A stretch of DNA of 64,000 nucleotides from Panicum virgatum (GCF_016808335.1 NC_053148.1:47446930-47510929); one strand, 5' to 3'. Counted from the stretch's first letter, positions 51,667 to 62,229 are shown. Made by a program: numbers and translations. The notes: generated by a model not told the origin, from the sequence alone.

Positions 51667-51839
51667 CGGGGGACGGGGCGGAAACGGGGAGAGACCCGTG
51701 AAGCTACCCCTACCCCGCACGTCGGCACCGAACGGTGTGGGCCCAGCGGTGAGAGGCGGTTGCATCCCGGACTCCCGAATTTTTTTTATTTTTTTCTATT
51801 TATCAAAAATATATTTCGTGATTTTTTTTTCAAAAATGT

Positions 51840-52010
51840 CACCCAGCCGCCGGTTCATCCGGCGGAAGGTTGTTACCGCCGGATAAATCGGCGGTAGGAT
51901 CGTTCCGCCGTGGGCCGTGGTGGGCCGGACCTTACCGTCGGTTGAAACGGCGGTAGGTTCGGCTGGAACCTATCGCCGTTTCAACCGGCGGTAAGGTCCG
52001 GCGTATTAAA
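51840..52010. repeat. Left TIR palindrome array of MULE 2
   Basis: Repeated GCCGGTT-CATCC-GGCGG, CCGCCGGATAAATCGGCGG, CCGTCGGTTGAAACGGCGG and CGCCGTTTCAACCGGCGG units, each a near-perfect hairpin. These are candidate transposase-binding sites (inference). Confidence 0.75.
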
Positions 52011-52678
52011 CCGCGCGCGCCCGCTCCCCCAGCGCCGCCGCCCGCTCACTCCGCCCACGCCGCCGCCCGCGCCGACGCCCGCCCGCTCCGCCCGCGCCGC
52101 CGCCGGCCCGCCCCGGCGCCCGCGCGCACGCCCGCCCCCCGCGCGGCTCCCGCACGCGTGCCGGGCTTTGCCGGCGGCGCGGCTCGCTCGCAGCGCTCTC
52201 CCGCACCGAGGCGGCGCTCGCCACTCGGATCGCAGGTATATTTTAAAATTTAATTTTAGTAATAATAGTTGGTACATTAGAATTAGAAATATTAGTGTTT
52301 TTTAATATAGTTTTATGTGTAGAAATAGTTTTTAGCGTGTAATTATTTGAATATAGTTTCATGTGTAGAAATTGGTTTTTTATGTATAGAAATATTAGTG
52401 ATTCGAAAATAAATTATTACGATACAAAATCGTAGAACATGTAATTGAAAATATTAGTTTACATACGAATATAATTGAAAATATTAATGAGTTCAAACAG
52501 ACATATTTGTCTCATAAAAATATTATTAATTAATATTATATTACAGAAAAATAGAAATTATTGTCAGTAATAAAAATTGTAGAGAAATAATTAAGATATA
52601 TGTAAAAATAGCAGAATTATTTTGGAGCATTGATTAAATTCTAAGGAAGAGTAATTATTGTCGTAAATATTGGCAGGC

Positions 52679-53262
52679 ATGTCAGATGATTTGTATTTTC
52701 AAGTGTTCTATGGGTCAGGAGAAGTTAGATATGGTCCTGAAGGGGTAAATTTGTCAGAGTTTAGCTCGATCACAAAAAAAATACCCCGAGCTAGAGAGAG
52801 GACTTGGATTTCAATATCCAATTGGCTATTTAAAGCTTTCGGCCTTAGTCGAGATGAACATGAGATCTCTGTCATGGCAGTGGCCAGTCGAAGGGAACCA
52901 GTATTTTGGGAGCTATTGCCGCTTGAAGGGACGTAAAACTGGAGGAACTATGTCAATATAAGTAGTAGCCGAGGCTTACCGCTTGTGTTGTTTGTTCAAG
53001 CATTCGAGAAGATTAGTTTTAGAACTGAAGCGGGCGGGGATCATGAAGGCCAGGGAGATATAGTATCGGAAGAAACTGAGACGATGCATGAATCTCATGA
53101 AGAAGGTGGTGAACTCGAGATTTTAGAAGATGATAGACATGCTGGACACGAACCTCGTCAAGCAACTGGTCAGGCTGATGAAGGGGAAAACATTCCAGAG
53201 ATAGTTGAAGAGTTTCAGAGGGAGGGTGAAGAACAGCACAATGCAATGAATGATGACTCCTC

Positions 53263-53307
<45 letters not shown>

Positions 53308-55453
53308 CGGAGATTATCATGTCCCACACAACTGGTCCGGTTATGATTTTTCAAAATTAAGTGTAAATGAAGGTGAAGCGGTGCCTTGGAAGTACAGGCA
53401 AAATGAGATATGCATCGGTTCGGTGTATGCCAATAGTGACAACATGAAGGAAGCTATAAAATGTTGGTCGACTCTCTCTTTGCAAAGATAGTTCAAAGTT
53501 GTCAAGAGCAGTCCGAGAACATATGACGTGCATTGTGTGAGAAGCGAATGTCCTTTCAGGGTGTATGCTTCTATGGGCAAGTGGCAGGATTTCTGGGAGG
53601 TCAAAAAAATTGTGGAGCACACATGCCTGCTTGAGCAATTAGAACCACAGCACCGCAACCTCAGTGCAGGTTTCATAGCTAACTACATGTACCCTTTGAT
53701 CGTGGACAATCCTAGTTATGAACCTAAGTCAATTATTTGTGCTGTTGAGGAGGAGTTTAAATATAAAATTAGCTACAACAAAGCTTACAGAGCGAAACAG
53801 AAAGCGCTATAGATGAGGTGGGGGACGTATGAAGCTTCGTATCACAATATGCCGGCATTGCTGCACACTATATGTCTTAGAAATTCTGGTAGCTACTACG
53901 ACTTGAAAACGTATCCATGTGCCCAGAAGCCTGGAAAGCAGGTACTCCAACGGTCGTTCTTGGCCTTGGGCGCTTGCATTGAGGCGTTTCCGCACTGCCG
54001 GCCAGTCATTTGTATAGATGGGACATTTTTGACAGGAAGGTATAAAGGCACAATCCTCACAGCTGTTGCAGCTGATGGTAACAGACAATTGTTTCCTTTG
54101 GCAATTGCCTTTGTGGGGAAAGAATCAGGGGATACTTGGTATTGGTTTTTGCAGAGGGTGAAGCAGATGATTGTCAAAGATGTAGAGAACGTGTGTTTGA
54201 TTCATGATCGGCACAAGGGTATATTACAAGCAATCGATGACATACAGAATGGTTCTACTGAGCGTAGTAGGACTGCACTTTGGCCGGACCTAAAGAGTAG
54301 GTGGTGCATGAGGCATATGGGGGCAAACTTTCATACCCAGTTCAAGAACAAAATCCTTATGAAGCTATTCAAGCGGTTATGCAGCCAGAATCAGGAAAGG
54401 AAATTCAACTTCCTATGGAAAAAATTGGATGAGCTAACAAAAAAGCAAACGGCGGAGCTAGCGAAGAGATCTGTCAATACAGAGGACGACGACCAGGTCT
54501 CGCTTGAAGATGTGGGCTTGGACGGTCCGAATGTCAGGCGCAAAAGGAGAAGGGCAATTAAGACATTCTCTGAGTGGATTGAGCACGAACCAAAAGAGAA
54601 ATGTGCTTTACTGTTTGATGAAGGAGGTGCTAGGTACGGTTTAATGACTACGAACCTAGTGGAGGTATACAATTGGGTGCTGCGTGGTGTAAGATCATTG
54701 CCACTTGTTGGGATCGTGGAGTTCTTCTTGTATCGCACTTGCGAGTACTTCAGGGACCGTTACGCTGTGGCACAGAAAGATATGGTCGATAATCGCAAAG
54801 GTTACGGATACAAAGTTACGGAGCATATGGAGGAAGCTTTCAAAAAGGCCCGTTTACATCGGGTGACTCCAGTTGGCTCTATGGAACGTCGGTACGAGGT
54901 GATGTGTAGGGACAAAGGTCGAATAGGGGGCCGGCGTGAGAAGCATGTGCAGGAGTGTGTTCTTCGTCCTGATGCTTGTATTTGCTCATGTCATAAGCCA
55001 AAGCTGCTGCACCCGCCGTGCACACATGTCATTGCTGCCTGTTTTGAAGCTGGTGGACTACAGGCTCGTATGTATGTCTCAAATTACTTCATGAAGGAAA
55101 CTATTTGGATGACTTGGAAGCACGAGATATATGGGTTTCGCATCCTTGGAGACTTCATAACTGATCCTGGACACAATGCAACTTACATTCCGGATCCAGA
55201 TCCAGAAATGTTTCAAGGGGTGGGCCGACGCAAGAAGAAACGCATTAGAAATAACATGGATCGATCGGAGGCTGGTCGAGATGTCCGCCTCTGCTCGAAG
55301 TGCCATGAGACGGGTCATACATACAAGTATTGTACGGCATTGAGTTATGGTGGCCGCATAGATGGAGCGGGCCCATCAGAAGCTGCTCCAAATCCGGCAC
55401 CGCAGGCAACGGGTCGTCGTGGCCGCCGTCCTAACAACGATGGCCTTATGTGA
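52679..55453 (+). pseudogene. MuDR-type transposase with three in-frame stops (MULE 2)
   Basis: One uninterrupted frame of about 925 codons: MSDDLYFQVFYGSGEVRYGP start; acidic linker with a long poly-Asp run; MuDR DNA-binding module (CVRSECPFRVYASMGKWQDF); catalytic core with CIDGTFLTGRYKGTI (Asp) and LIHDRHKGILQAI (Asp); SWIM zinc finger (CSCHKPKLLHPPCTH); CCHC knuckle CSKCHETGHTYKYC near the end. The stops are TAA 52934-52936, TAG 53489-53491 and TAG 53810-53812, each one base from a Glu or Lys codon; MULE 1 has Glu at the second site. No frameshift was found, so inactivation is by point changes only. Confidence 0.92.
53258..53309 (+). repeat. (GAT)n microsatellite coding poly-Asp
   Basis: About fifteen GAT triplets within the transposase linker, expanded compared with the short acidic run at the same place in MULE 1 (DSSDDEQ). 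Confidence 0.92.
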
Positions 55454-55823
55454 TCGATGACGATTGTCATTTGTGTCATTCGCTATTGAATCATGTTCGA
55501 TGTTAAATTATGTAATATTATGAACTAATATGTCGTAAACTGATTTCGTCTTGGCGTACGAATATTTGTTGTAATATGTGGCGCAAATGTATGTTTAACT
55601 TTATTGGTGTAATTGGAAATTGAAGTTATATAATATGTAATTTGTTGTGCATCATTTATAAGTTTATTACGTTATGTTTTATTTAGTATTTTATTAAATA
55701 TTTGTTGTATTACTTAATTTATGTTCTGAAATTTTATTTAGTATTGTTTTACGTTAATGTTATTATGCTTAATATTGTTATTTATGTTATGAAATTATTT
55801 GTAATAAATCTCATTATACAGGT

Positions 55824-58648
55824 ATGGCGCACGAGGAAGTAGCTACCCCTGAGTTGCTAGATGCTCTCGTCGACAAGCGCCACCGGTCGTACATGTCTGC
55901 GGTCCGTGGCATCAGCTTAGGGACGTTTCGGGCTCGTGTGCCCATGTCGACGATGCCGATTCACCGTCGCTGGGTTCCTAGGTACGGGTTACATTTGTCA
56001 CATATTTTAATTGTTTCCTTAACCTTTTGTTCTAACTTGATTTTCATTTTCGCGATGCAGGTTAAGCGCTTCAGGTCTTCTCCCGATTGCGCGACTTGTG
56101 GAGGGAGATATGGCGGACCCTGCACGTCGACCTAGGGACAGGGCTCCACGGTTCCAGTTCGACATGTCCCTCCTCGCGGCACTTCTTGACAGATGGCGTC
56201 CGGAGACGCACACGTTTCACCTCCCGGTCGGTGAGATGACCCATACTCTTCAGGACGTGGCGATGCTTCTAGGCTTGCCGTGTGCTGGACGAGCTGTGGG
56301 TGCAGAGGACGTGGGACTCTCGTGGCGCGACGACCTTTTGGCTCGGTTCGCCGGGGTTCAGCGCAACGAGCTAGCGTTGCCGTACCGGCCCTTGCCTGCG
56401 AACCACGCACACGGACCTACAAAGAGGTGGCTTCTACAGTTTAGTGTGAGTACAAAAATGTTGATTCTTTCCGTACTTATATTGATACGTATTTGCATTG
56501 ACGACTCGTACCATTTTGAAGGCGGACTACATGAGGGCAGACGCAGACGACTTTACGGTTACCAGGCACTTCGAGGCCTACTTACTGTGGCTGTTCGGCT
56601 GGGTCATGTTCTGCAGCTCGCAGGGTGACTCGTGCCCCAAACAGCTCATTCCTTTGGCGAGGTCGATAGCTGACGCTCCACTTCACGAGATCCCACAGTT
56701 CAGCTGGGGTTCTGCTGTTTTGGCTGTGAGTTACAGGGGTCTTTGCACGGGCGTGACGAAGGTCTCAGCAGATGAGCCCTTTTTTGTTGGGTGTCCTCTA
56801 CTGTTACACTCTGATCTTACGAGCGCTTTCCCGTCGGTAGGCCAGAGATGGACTTCGAGCCGTACATCCAGCTGTCCGCAGACCACGACGACGTCGACAG
56901 ACCGACGACGGGTTCGTTGTGGTGCCTCAGGAGGGTACGTTACATCGTTTGTTTTACTTATTGTTACATGCGTGCACAAATGTACGATTTAGCGGTTAAC
57001 TTATTTTTTTCATTATGCAGCCTTCTTGGGTCGGCGTGCAGACGAGGAAGTCGTACCACGACTTCGTTGGATAGTTTGACGCTCTTGTGGACACGGACGT
57101 GAGGTGGACTCCGTACACTGCAGCCGACATTTACGCCCGGGCACCGAGCGGTCTTTCGTCCTTATGCCTGCGAGATCACGAGTACTGGATGACGAGTAAG
57201 CCGATCCTTTACGACATCCACGTCGAGGAGTACCACGTTCACCGGGTTATGAGGCAGTTCGGTCTCTACCAGCAGACCCCGGTCCCGATTGTGCACTCAG
57301 TGGAGGCCCACGTCCACAGGTACCGAATAAATAGTTTTGTTAATAATTCATCATTTTTTTAACCTACCATTTATCATTGAATCGCTCAAGCTTTCTATTA
57401 TAGGTGGACACGGCAGGGTCAGCCACCAGGCTCGCGGTGGGCCGACAAGATCCGTCCTTACATCGACTCTTGGGCCGCGGCCCTCGACGACGTCGTTTTC
57501 GAGGATCGGCCGCACAGCGACGAGGCGTTCGCGGACTACCTACGGTGGTACCTGTCGAGGACGCGCACACGTGTCGTGCACGTTCCACCAGAGGCTCCGA
57601 TCGAGGCCGCAAGGGTGTCGGAGACGTACCCCGTAGTTCGAGACCAGAACTTCGCCATAGCGGTATGTTTCTCTGATTGATTTTGCAGTAAAAAAACTGG
57701 TTGCATATGATGTTACTACTTTCTCGGTACAGTACGATGTCATACGAGCGATTGAGTCCGAGGCTTCGTCGAGTATGGGCCATTACCATGACATGACGCC
57801 CGCCCAGCACCAGAGCACGCTGCAAAAGATCGTCGATATGTGCAAGCGATTCCGACGAGCTGTGACCTGTCGTGAGGACGACACCTTCCTCCCACCTCGC
57901 AGTTCGGGGCCGGTTCCTGTGACCGGTCCATCGTCACGACGGTCTGCACCCGCGGCACAGTCAGGTCCACCACCACCGCCACCTGACACGATGGCGACAC
58001 CTTCGGGTTCTGCAGTTCGGCCCACGTACGTGTCGCGACCGGCACATTTGTACTCGGCAGGTAAATCGTACTCTAACCTCGTGTCACTTACAATATCGTA
58101 TCATGTAAAACTTTATTCATTAACTTGTACTTCTAATTCGTGTAGCGCCCGGCTCGTCGCTGTTTCCGTCGATGGATCCCTACGGCGCTGGATCTTCGTC
58201 TCTTCGTCGTCCAATACACGATTTAGGTACGTGTAAGACCAGTTGTTAGTTTGCGGTAACAAGGGAATTTTTAATTGAATATTGATGGATTGAAGTTTGT
58301 GAATCAGAGTACCGACAGGTGGGAGGGACAGACGACGACGAGGAGATTCAGGAGGTGGACGACCTCGCGCAGATGGAGTGGGTGAACACGTTCTTCTCTT
58401 CTGCACCGACGCAGGAGGTCGTCGGCACTTCACAGCTGGGGGGTGCCCCACTCGCGACGCAGGACTACAGTCAGGTGGAGCAGACGCCTGTTCCTGAGCA
58501 GGGTCGTCGGTCCACTCGCCAGACCATCCCACCGGAGCCACTGACGTACTTGCAGCACCACACTAGGGCGGGCCAGCTGCAGAGCGACGTGGCAGGAGGA
58601 GAGGGGGCAAGCGCGGACACATCTAGTTTACAGGTTGTAGCTTGTTAA
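55824..58648 (+). pseudogene. Plant mobile domain (PMD, MAIN-like) gene in MULE 2
   Basis: Eight exons with good splice sites: 55824-55981, 56061-56445, 56522-56934, 57021-57319, 57404-57662, 57733-58060, 58146-58226, 58308-58648. The protein matches the plant mobile domain: FQFDMSLLAALLDRWRPETH, EMTHTLQDVAMLLGLPCAGR, FEAYLLWLFGWVMFCSS, AVLAVSYRGLC, PVGRPEMDFEP, RWTPYTAADIYA and YHVHRVMRQFGLYQQTP. The C-terminus is Pro/Ser-rich. Host relatives (MAIN, MAIL1) act in gene silencing and genome stability; the element copy may counter or reuse that function (inference). A frameshift plus TGA near 56,815 and a TAG near 57,075 disable this copy. Confidence 0.85.
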
Positions 58649-59019
58649 TTACTTTGTTCTGTCATACTATGTTATGTATGCATATGCAAACTATGATTCG
58701 ATGTGTCCATTACGTACCATTATGATGAGTAGGCCGGTGCAGTGCTCCGGGCGATGGGATATGTCATTGCAGTACAATAATCACGAGTGAGCGCTGTGGA
58801 GCGTGCAAGTGCTGAAGTCATGAGCAGTGAGACGTCGTGTCGTTGTTTAAAGTGGGAGGAGTGAGCGGTGTTGAGCGTGCGAGGGTACAAATCAAGAGCA
58901 ACGAGAGGTCGTGTCCGTGTTTAAAGTGGTAGGAGTGAGCGCTGTGGAGCGTGCGAATACAGTAGGCTTATCATGTACATTTACACTCCACACTCCGGGT
59001 ATCAGACCTTTCTGCGCCT
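58649..59019. other. Intergenic part of MULE 2 between the PMD and GRF genes
   Basis: Contains the tandem repeat below and the promoter of the next gene; no coding sequence. Confidence 0.6.
58786..58960 (+). repeat. Tandem repeat of about 75 bp, 2.5 copies
   Basis: The unit (GAGTGAGCGCTGTGGAGCGT, then GTCGTGT-GTTTAAAGTGG) occurs at 58,786, 58,858 and, partly, 58,932. It directly precedes the TATA box at 59,020, so may be an enhancer-like array. Confidence 0.75.
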
Positions 59020-59027
59020 ATAAATAC
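59020..59027 (+). promoter_or_regulatory. TATA box of the MULE-borne GRF gene
   Basis: TATAAATA, 57 bp before the ATG at 59084, downstream of the 75-bp tandem repeats. Confidence 0.7.
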
Positions 59028-59083
59028 TCACAAGCTTGTGAACTCCCAGCACCACTCAAACACCAAAGCTCATTGTATACCCA

Positions 59084-59401
59084 ATGTCTGGAGGTGGGTC
59101 TAGCGGGAAGAATTACTACGGTTTTGGGAAAGGAAAAGGGGGAAGAAAGGGAGACCCCATAATATGGGAGGGGCCTCTTGGACCTGATTCCTTTCCGGAA
59201 CCAGTGTTTGAGTTTCCGCCACAGCACAAGACTGAATTTACCAATGAAACTCCTATTCGACAATACGATAACCGTAGAGAAACGTGGCCAAAATGCAGAC
59301 ATGGTGAGGACTGCTTAGTGCAGATGTGCACCGACGGGATGGATGACGGTCGGCGTTTCTTCAAATGCCCACACGCATGGGTAATGCTCGGTTGTTATTG
59401 A
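59084..59401 (+). CDS. GRF-type zinc-finger protein, short (MULE 2)
   Basis: Starts MSGGGSSGKNYYGFGKGKGG; ends in a GRF-like finger: WPKCRHGEDCLVQMCTDG followed by DDGRRFFKCPHAW (C-x5-C, GRRFF-x-CP). GRF fingers bind single-stranded nucleic acid. The frame runs on to a TGA at 59399; alternatively CATGG|GTAATG is a splice donor and the last Cys and Trp of the finger lie in a further exon that was not found. Complete as an open frame (105 residues) but probably truncated as a domain. It has its own TATA box and is convergent with the next gene. Confidence 0.6.
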   Translation: MSGGGSSGKNYYGFGKGKGGRKGDPIIWEGPLGPDSFPEPVFEFPPQHKTEFTNETPIRQYDNRRETWPKCRHGEDCLVQMCTDGMDDGRRFFKCPHAWVMLGCY

Positions 59402-59512
59402 AATTACAATAACAATTGCACTGCCATGTACATGGAACACGCTAACGTCGTGTTCCATCTAGATCTAACATGCCTTAGGGAATATGAAATTCGAACATTA
59501 CATGATAGTCAT

Positions 59513-60099
59513 CTACTGAGTGCACCGAGGATACTTCCCCTTCCTAATAGCCTCGGGTCCCGCCTCCTTCGCACGGCGGGCCCTCTCTCGTTTTCTCTCC
59601 CTATCAGCTTCACGCTCCTCCGCCTGCCGACGTTCCACTTCTGCGAACCTCTTCTCGATCTCTTCTTTATCTTTATTGCGCTTCTCCTCCATTTTTTCCT
59701 CTTGCAGCATTCGCTGCCACCTTTCTGCAGCCCACCTTGCTTGGCGCTCAACGTGTTCCTTAGCTTCGGTCGATTGCTCCGTGTCCAGCCACTGTATGAA
59801 ATCACAAAGAGGTGGTGGACTCTATTTCCAAGCCGAGTTAGAATTAACATACTGAACTCCGAAGGCGCAAACTAGATAGTGCGAGGTGATACCTTCGCTT
59901 TGTCCTTGCCGTAGCGCTTTGGCGGATCGTACTCGTAGTTCTCACGCATGAAGAACCTCCTGCCGAAGTCATCGCCCAAAACTTTGGACTCCATCAGCTT
60001 GCACAACGAACCGCAGAAGCACATTGGAACCTGCACTCCTTGAGGCACAGGTTCTCTAATCTTGTTCCACGGAATGTAGGTAGAACCAGAGGAAGACAT
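59513..60099 (-). CDS. GRF-type zinc-finger plus coiled-coil protein (MULE 2)
   Basis: Two exons, complement of 59893-60099 and 59513-59791, joined in phase 0 across a GT-AG intron; 161 residues. N-terminus MSSSGSTYIPWNKIREPVPQ, then a GRF-like finger (VPMCFCGSLCKLMES, GRRFFMRENYEYDPP), then a long charged helix (EEIEKRFAEVERRQAEEREA) predicting coiled coil. The finger has Arg where GRF usually has a Cys after GRRFF (FFMRENY, usually FFxCxNY), so it may not bind zinc. No stop or frameshift: of the four MULE 2 genes this one looks most intact. Role unknown. Confidence 0.65.
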
Positions 60100-60540
60100 G
60101 GTGGCCGTGCGTGGATGGCTAAAGACTTCGTATGAGATGGCTACTGACTTCATATGAGATGGGGCGATGTTTTATTTATAGATGGAGCTATTTGGTCTAT
60201 AGACATGGTTCACGCATGTCTATCGCCGTTTGAAACGGCGGTAGGTACTCCCACATTTTTAATTATAGCGGGGGTGCAGAAGAATCTGATGCAAGGTGAC
60301 AAGACATCGAAATCGTAATTGAAACTCATGAATATCTCATGAAAATATATTTTCACAGACTATTAGAGTTAAATCTAATTTGTATAAATTTAAAAAAAAT
60401 ATTTCCCTAACCTCCGCTATCTCTATTATTTTCTGAAATATCTCTAAACGTAAAGAAAATAATTACAGTTCAGACAGTCTTTAAAATAATTATACAATTA
60501 ATTATAGCAGTGAAAGCATATAAAATAATTAAAAATAAAT
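60100..60540. other. AT-rich interior near the right end of MULE 2
   Basis: 5' flank of the minus-strand GRF gene and AT-rich filler; an isolated hairpin CGCCGTTTGAAACGGCG lies at 60,224. Confidence 0.5.
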
Positions 60541-60800
60541 TGTGGGAACACCTACCGCCGTTTCAAACGGCGGTAGGGCGCTGCCGTCTACAGGGCAGCT
60601 ACAGCCGGCTATAGCCGGGCTACAGCGCGGCGGTAGCACTTACCGCCGGTTCGTTTGGCGGTAAGGAGCTACTGCCGGATCAAACGGCGGTAGCTTCCAT
60701 GGGCCGTGGGCCAAGGATCTTACCGCCGGTTCATCCGGCGGTAACTCCTTACCGCCAAACGAACCGGCGGCAACTCCTTACCGCCAAACGAACCGGCGGC
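60540..60800. repeat. Right TIR palindrome array of MULE 2
   Basis: Repeated CCGCCGTTTCAAACGGCGG, CCGCCGGTTCGTTTGGCGG, CCGCCGGTTCATCCGGCGG and CCGCCAAACGAACCGGCGG units, plus a GGCTATAGCC palindrome set. It mirrors the left array. Confidence 0.8.
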
Positions 60801-60942
60801 AGGGTGACATTTTTGAAAAAAAATAGCCACATATATTTTTGATAAATCGAATAAAAAAATATTAAAAAAAAACTCCGGACTCCCAGTGTGTGTGGACTCT
60901 GGGACCGAGAGGAGACGCAATTTGGGCCGCAGAGGGCATGAC

Positions 60943-62229
60943 TGGGCATTCGGGTTACCCGAATTTTTCGGGTCGGGTAATTCGGGTAATACAAAATTCG
61001 GGTAACAGAAAATGCTACCCGATTTTAACTTTGAAAAATCACTACCCGACAATTCGGGTACCCGCAATTTCGGGTTCGGGTTCGGGTATACCCGATATAC
61101 CCGAGGTCCTCCGATTTGCAACTGCAAGGCGCCGGTGCTCCTTCTCTCCCCCAGATCGATGCGCAGCGGCGGGTGGCGAGGGCGGCGCCGCGGCACTCGC
61201 CACTCGGGACCGGCGGGGACGCGAGGTGGAGAGAGAGAGGGCAGTGCCGGTGAGGGAGGAAGGGAGCGGCGACCGGAGAGGGTGGCCGGCTGCGACTTCG
61301 CCTCCGCGCGTCGTGCCATCGCCTCCGCCCCTGAAGCTCGCGCTCACGGAGTGGCGGCGGCGGCGCGGCGTACTGGAGGCCTGGGGGCGGCGGCGGCGGC
61401 GCGGGCGTACTGGGGGTGGGGGTGGGGCGGCGCCGGTGGGGCGCGGGGTCTGGTGGCGGCGGGGCGCGGGGGTCTGGTCGTCTGGGGGCCTGGCGAGCGC
61501 GAGGAGCTGCGGGGAGAGGCCAAACACCAGCAGCCTGCACGGCGCGCGCGCGGCGACGAGGGAGCGGAGCAGCGCGAGCTCCTTGGCGGCGAGCGCGCTC
61601 CTGGCCGTCCCGTTGCCGCCGCCGGCGTCCCACGCCGGGCTGCGGGGGGAGGAGGCCCGGCCCCCGGACGAGGAGCTGGTGAGCAGGAGCAGCTTGATGA
61701 AGGAGAGCGTGGAGAAGATGACGATGATGATGGTCAGCAGCTGTTTCGGCGGCAGCATCCTGCTCCCCCCGCCGCCGCCGGTGTGCATCTGGTGGCTTCT
61801 TGCTCGGCTCTCCCACCTTGATCCCCTCGACTCCGCTGCTGGATGCTCTACCGAGTTCTTGATTTGGTGTTCCTCCCCATTGCCTTTCGATTCCTTCTGC
61901 TCGCGGATGCCAGATCTCCTCCCCCTCCTCTGCTGGGGACCTAGTCCTCGGTTCTTGGTCGGGGTTGCTCTGCTGTCGGCCGTGCCTTGTCTGTCCTCTG
62001 CTAGCGTGGAGGTGTTGACTTCTCCACGGCTGCTCTGTTTGCTGATGGCTCTGTTTTCGGGTAGTTCGGGTAATTCGGGTACCGTGACCTAATACCCGAA
62101 CTACCCGTAATAATTTCGGGTACCGTGGGTTAGAACCCGAATGGGGGTTCGGGTTTTTCGGGTTCGGATTTTTCGGGTTCGGGCTCGGGTTTTTCGGATT
62201 CGGGCTTCGGGCTTCGGGTATTATGCCCA
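60943..62229. mobile_element. Pack-type element carrying a host gene fragment
   Basis: Starts TGGGCATTCGGGTTACCCGA and ends with the inverse (...GGGTATTATGCCCA); both edges are filled with TTCGGGT / ACCCGAA words. The same design (GGGTGGGCATT plus TTCGGGTT words) is used by the hAT MITE at 38,197, so it is probably a larger hAT-type relative. Flanking 8-mers GGCATGAC and GCCATAGC match at five of eight positions, perhaps a worn target duplication. The GC-rich core 61,110-62,050 is host-derived. Confidence 0.6.
61486..61788 (-). pseudogene. DUF579 (GXM/IRX15-like) methyltransferase 5' fragment
   Basis: Reads (from ATG 61788 or 61758) MLPPKQLLTIIIVIFSTLSF plus IKLLLL (a type II membrane anchor), a Ser/Gly-rich stem, then LAAKELALLRSLVAARAPCR and LLVFGLSPQLLALA. 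The RAPC-x-LLVFGL-x-x-Q block is typical of the DUF579 family, whose members methylate glucuronic acid on xylan or are needed for xylan synthesis in the Golgi. The rest of the domain is missing; downstream is out of frame and low complexity. About 250 bp upstream is probably the captured 5' UTR. Confidence 0.65.

Larger units (their letters stand above)
51777..60875 (+). mobile_element. MULE 2: full-length Mutator-like element with accessory genes, 9.1 kb
   Basis: Flanked by a perfect 9-bp target duplication CGGACTCCC (51768-51776 and 60876-60884). Ends begin GA(A/G)TTTTTTTT, continue TTTATCAAAAATATAT and CAAAAATGTCACCC, then palindromic CCGCCGGTTCATCCGGCGG-type arrays. Contents: MuDR-type transposase (52,679-55,453, plus), plant-mobile-domain gene (55,824-58,648, plus), GRF-type gene (59,084-59,401, plus), GRF plus coiled-coil gene (59,513-60,099, minus). 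The three accessory genes account for almost half the element. The transposase has three stops, so this copy cannot move by itself. Confidence 0.94.

Noticed and set aside
53019..53354. Minus-strand frame with a poly-His run
   Set aside because: Antisense of the GAT microsatellite in the transposase.
51767..60884. A 10-bp target duplication CCGGACTCCC for MULE 2
   Set aside because: Ten bases match, but a 9-bp duplication gives both ends the same first bases (GA) and fits Mutator; the extra C is probably chance.
60890..62092. 400-codon plus-strand open frame and several long frames on both strands
   Set aside because: Low-complexity GC-rich translation overlapping TIRs and the antisense DUF579 fragment; no domain in these frames.
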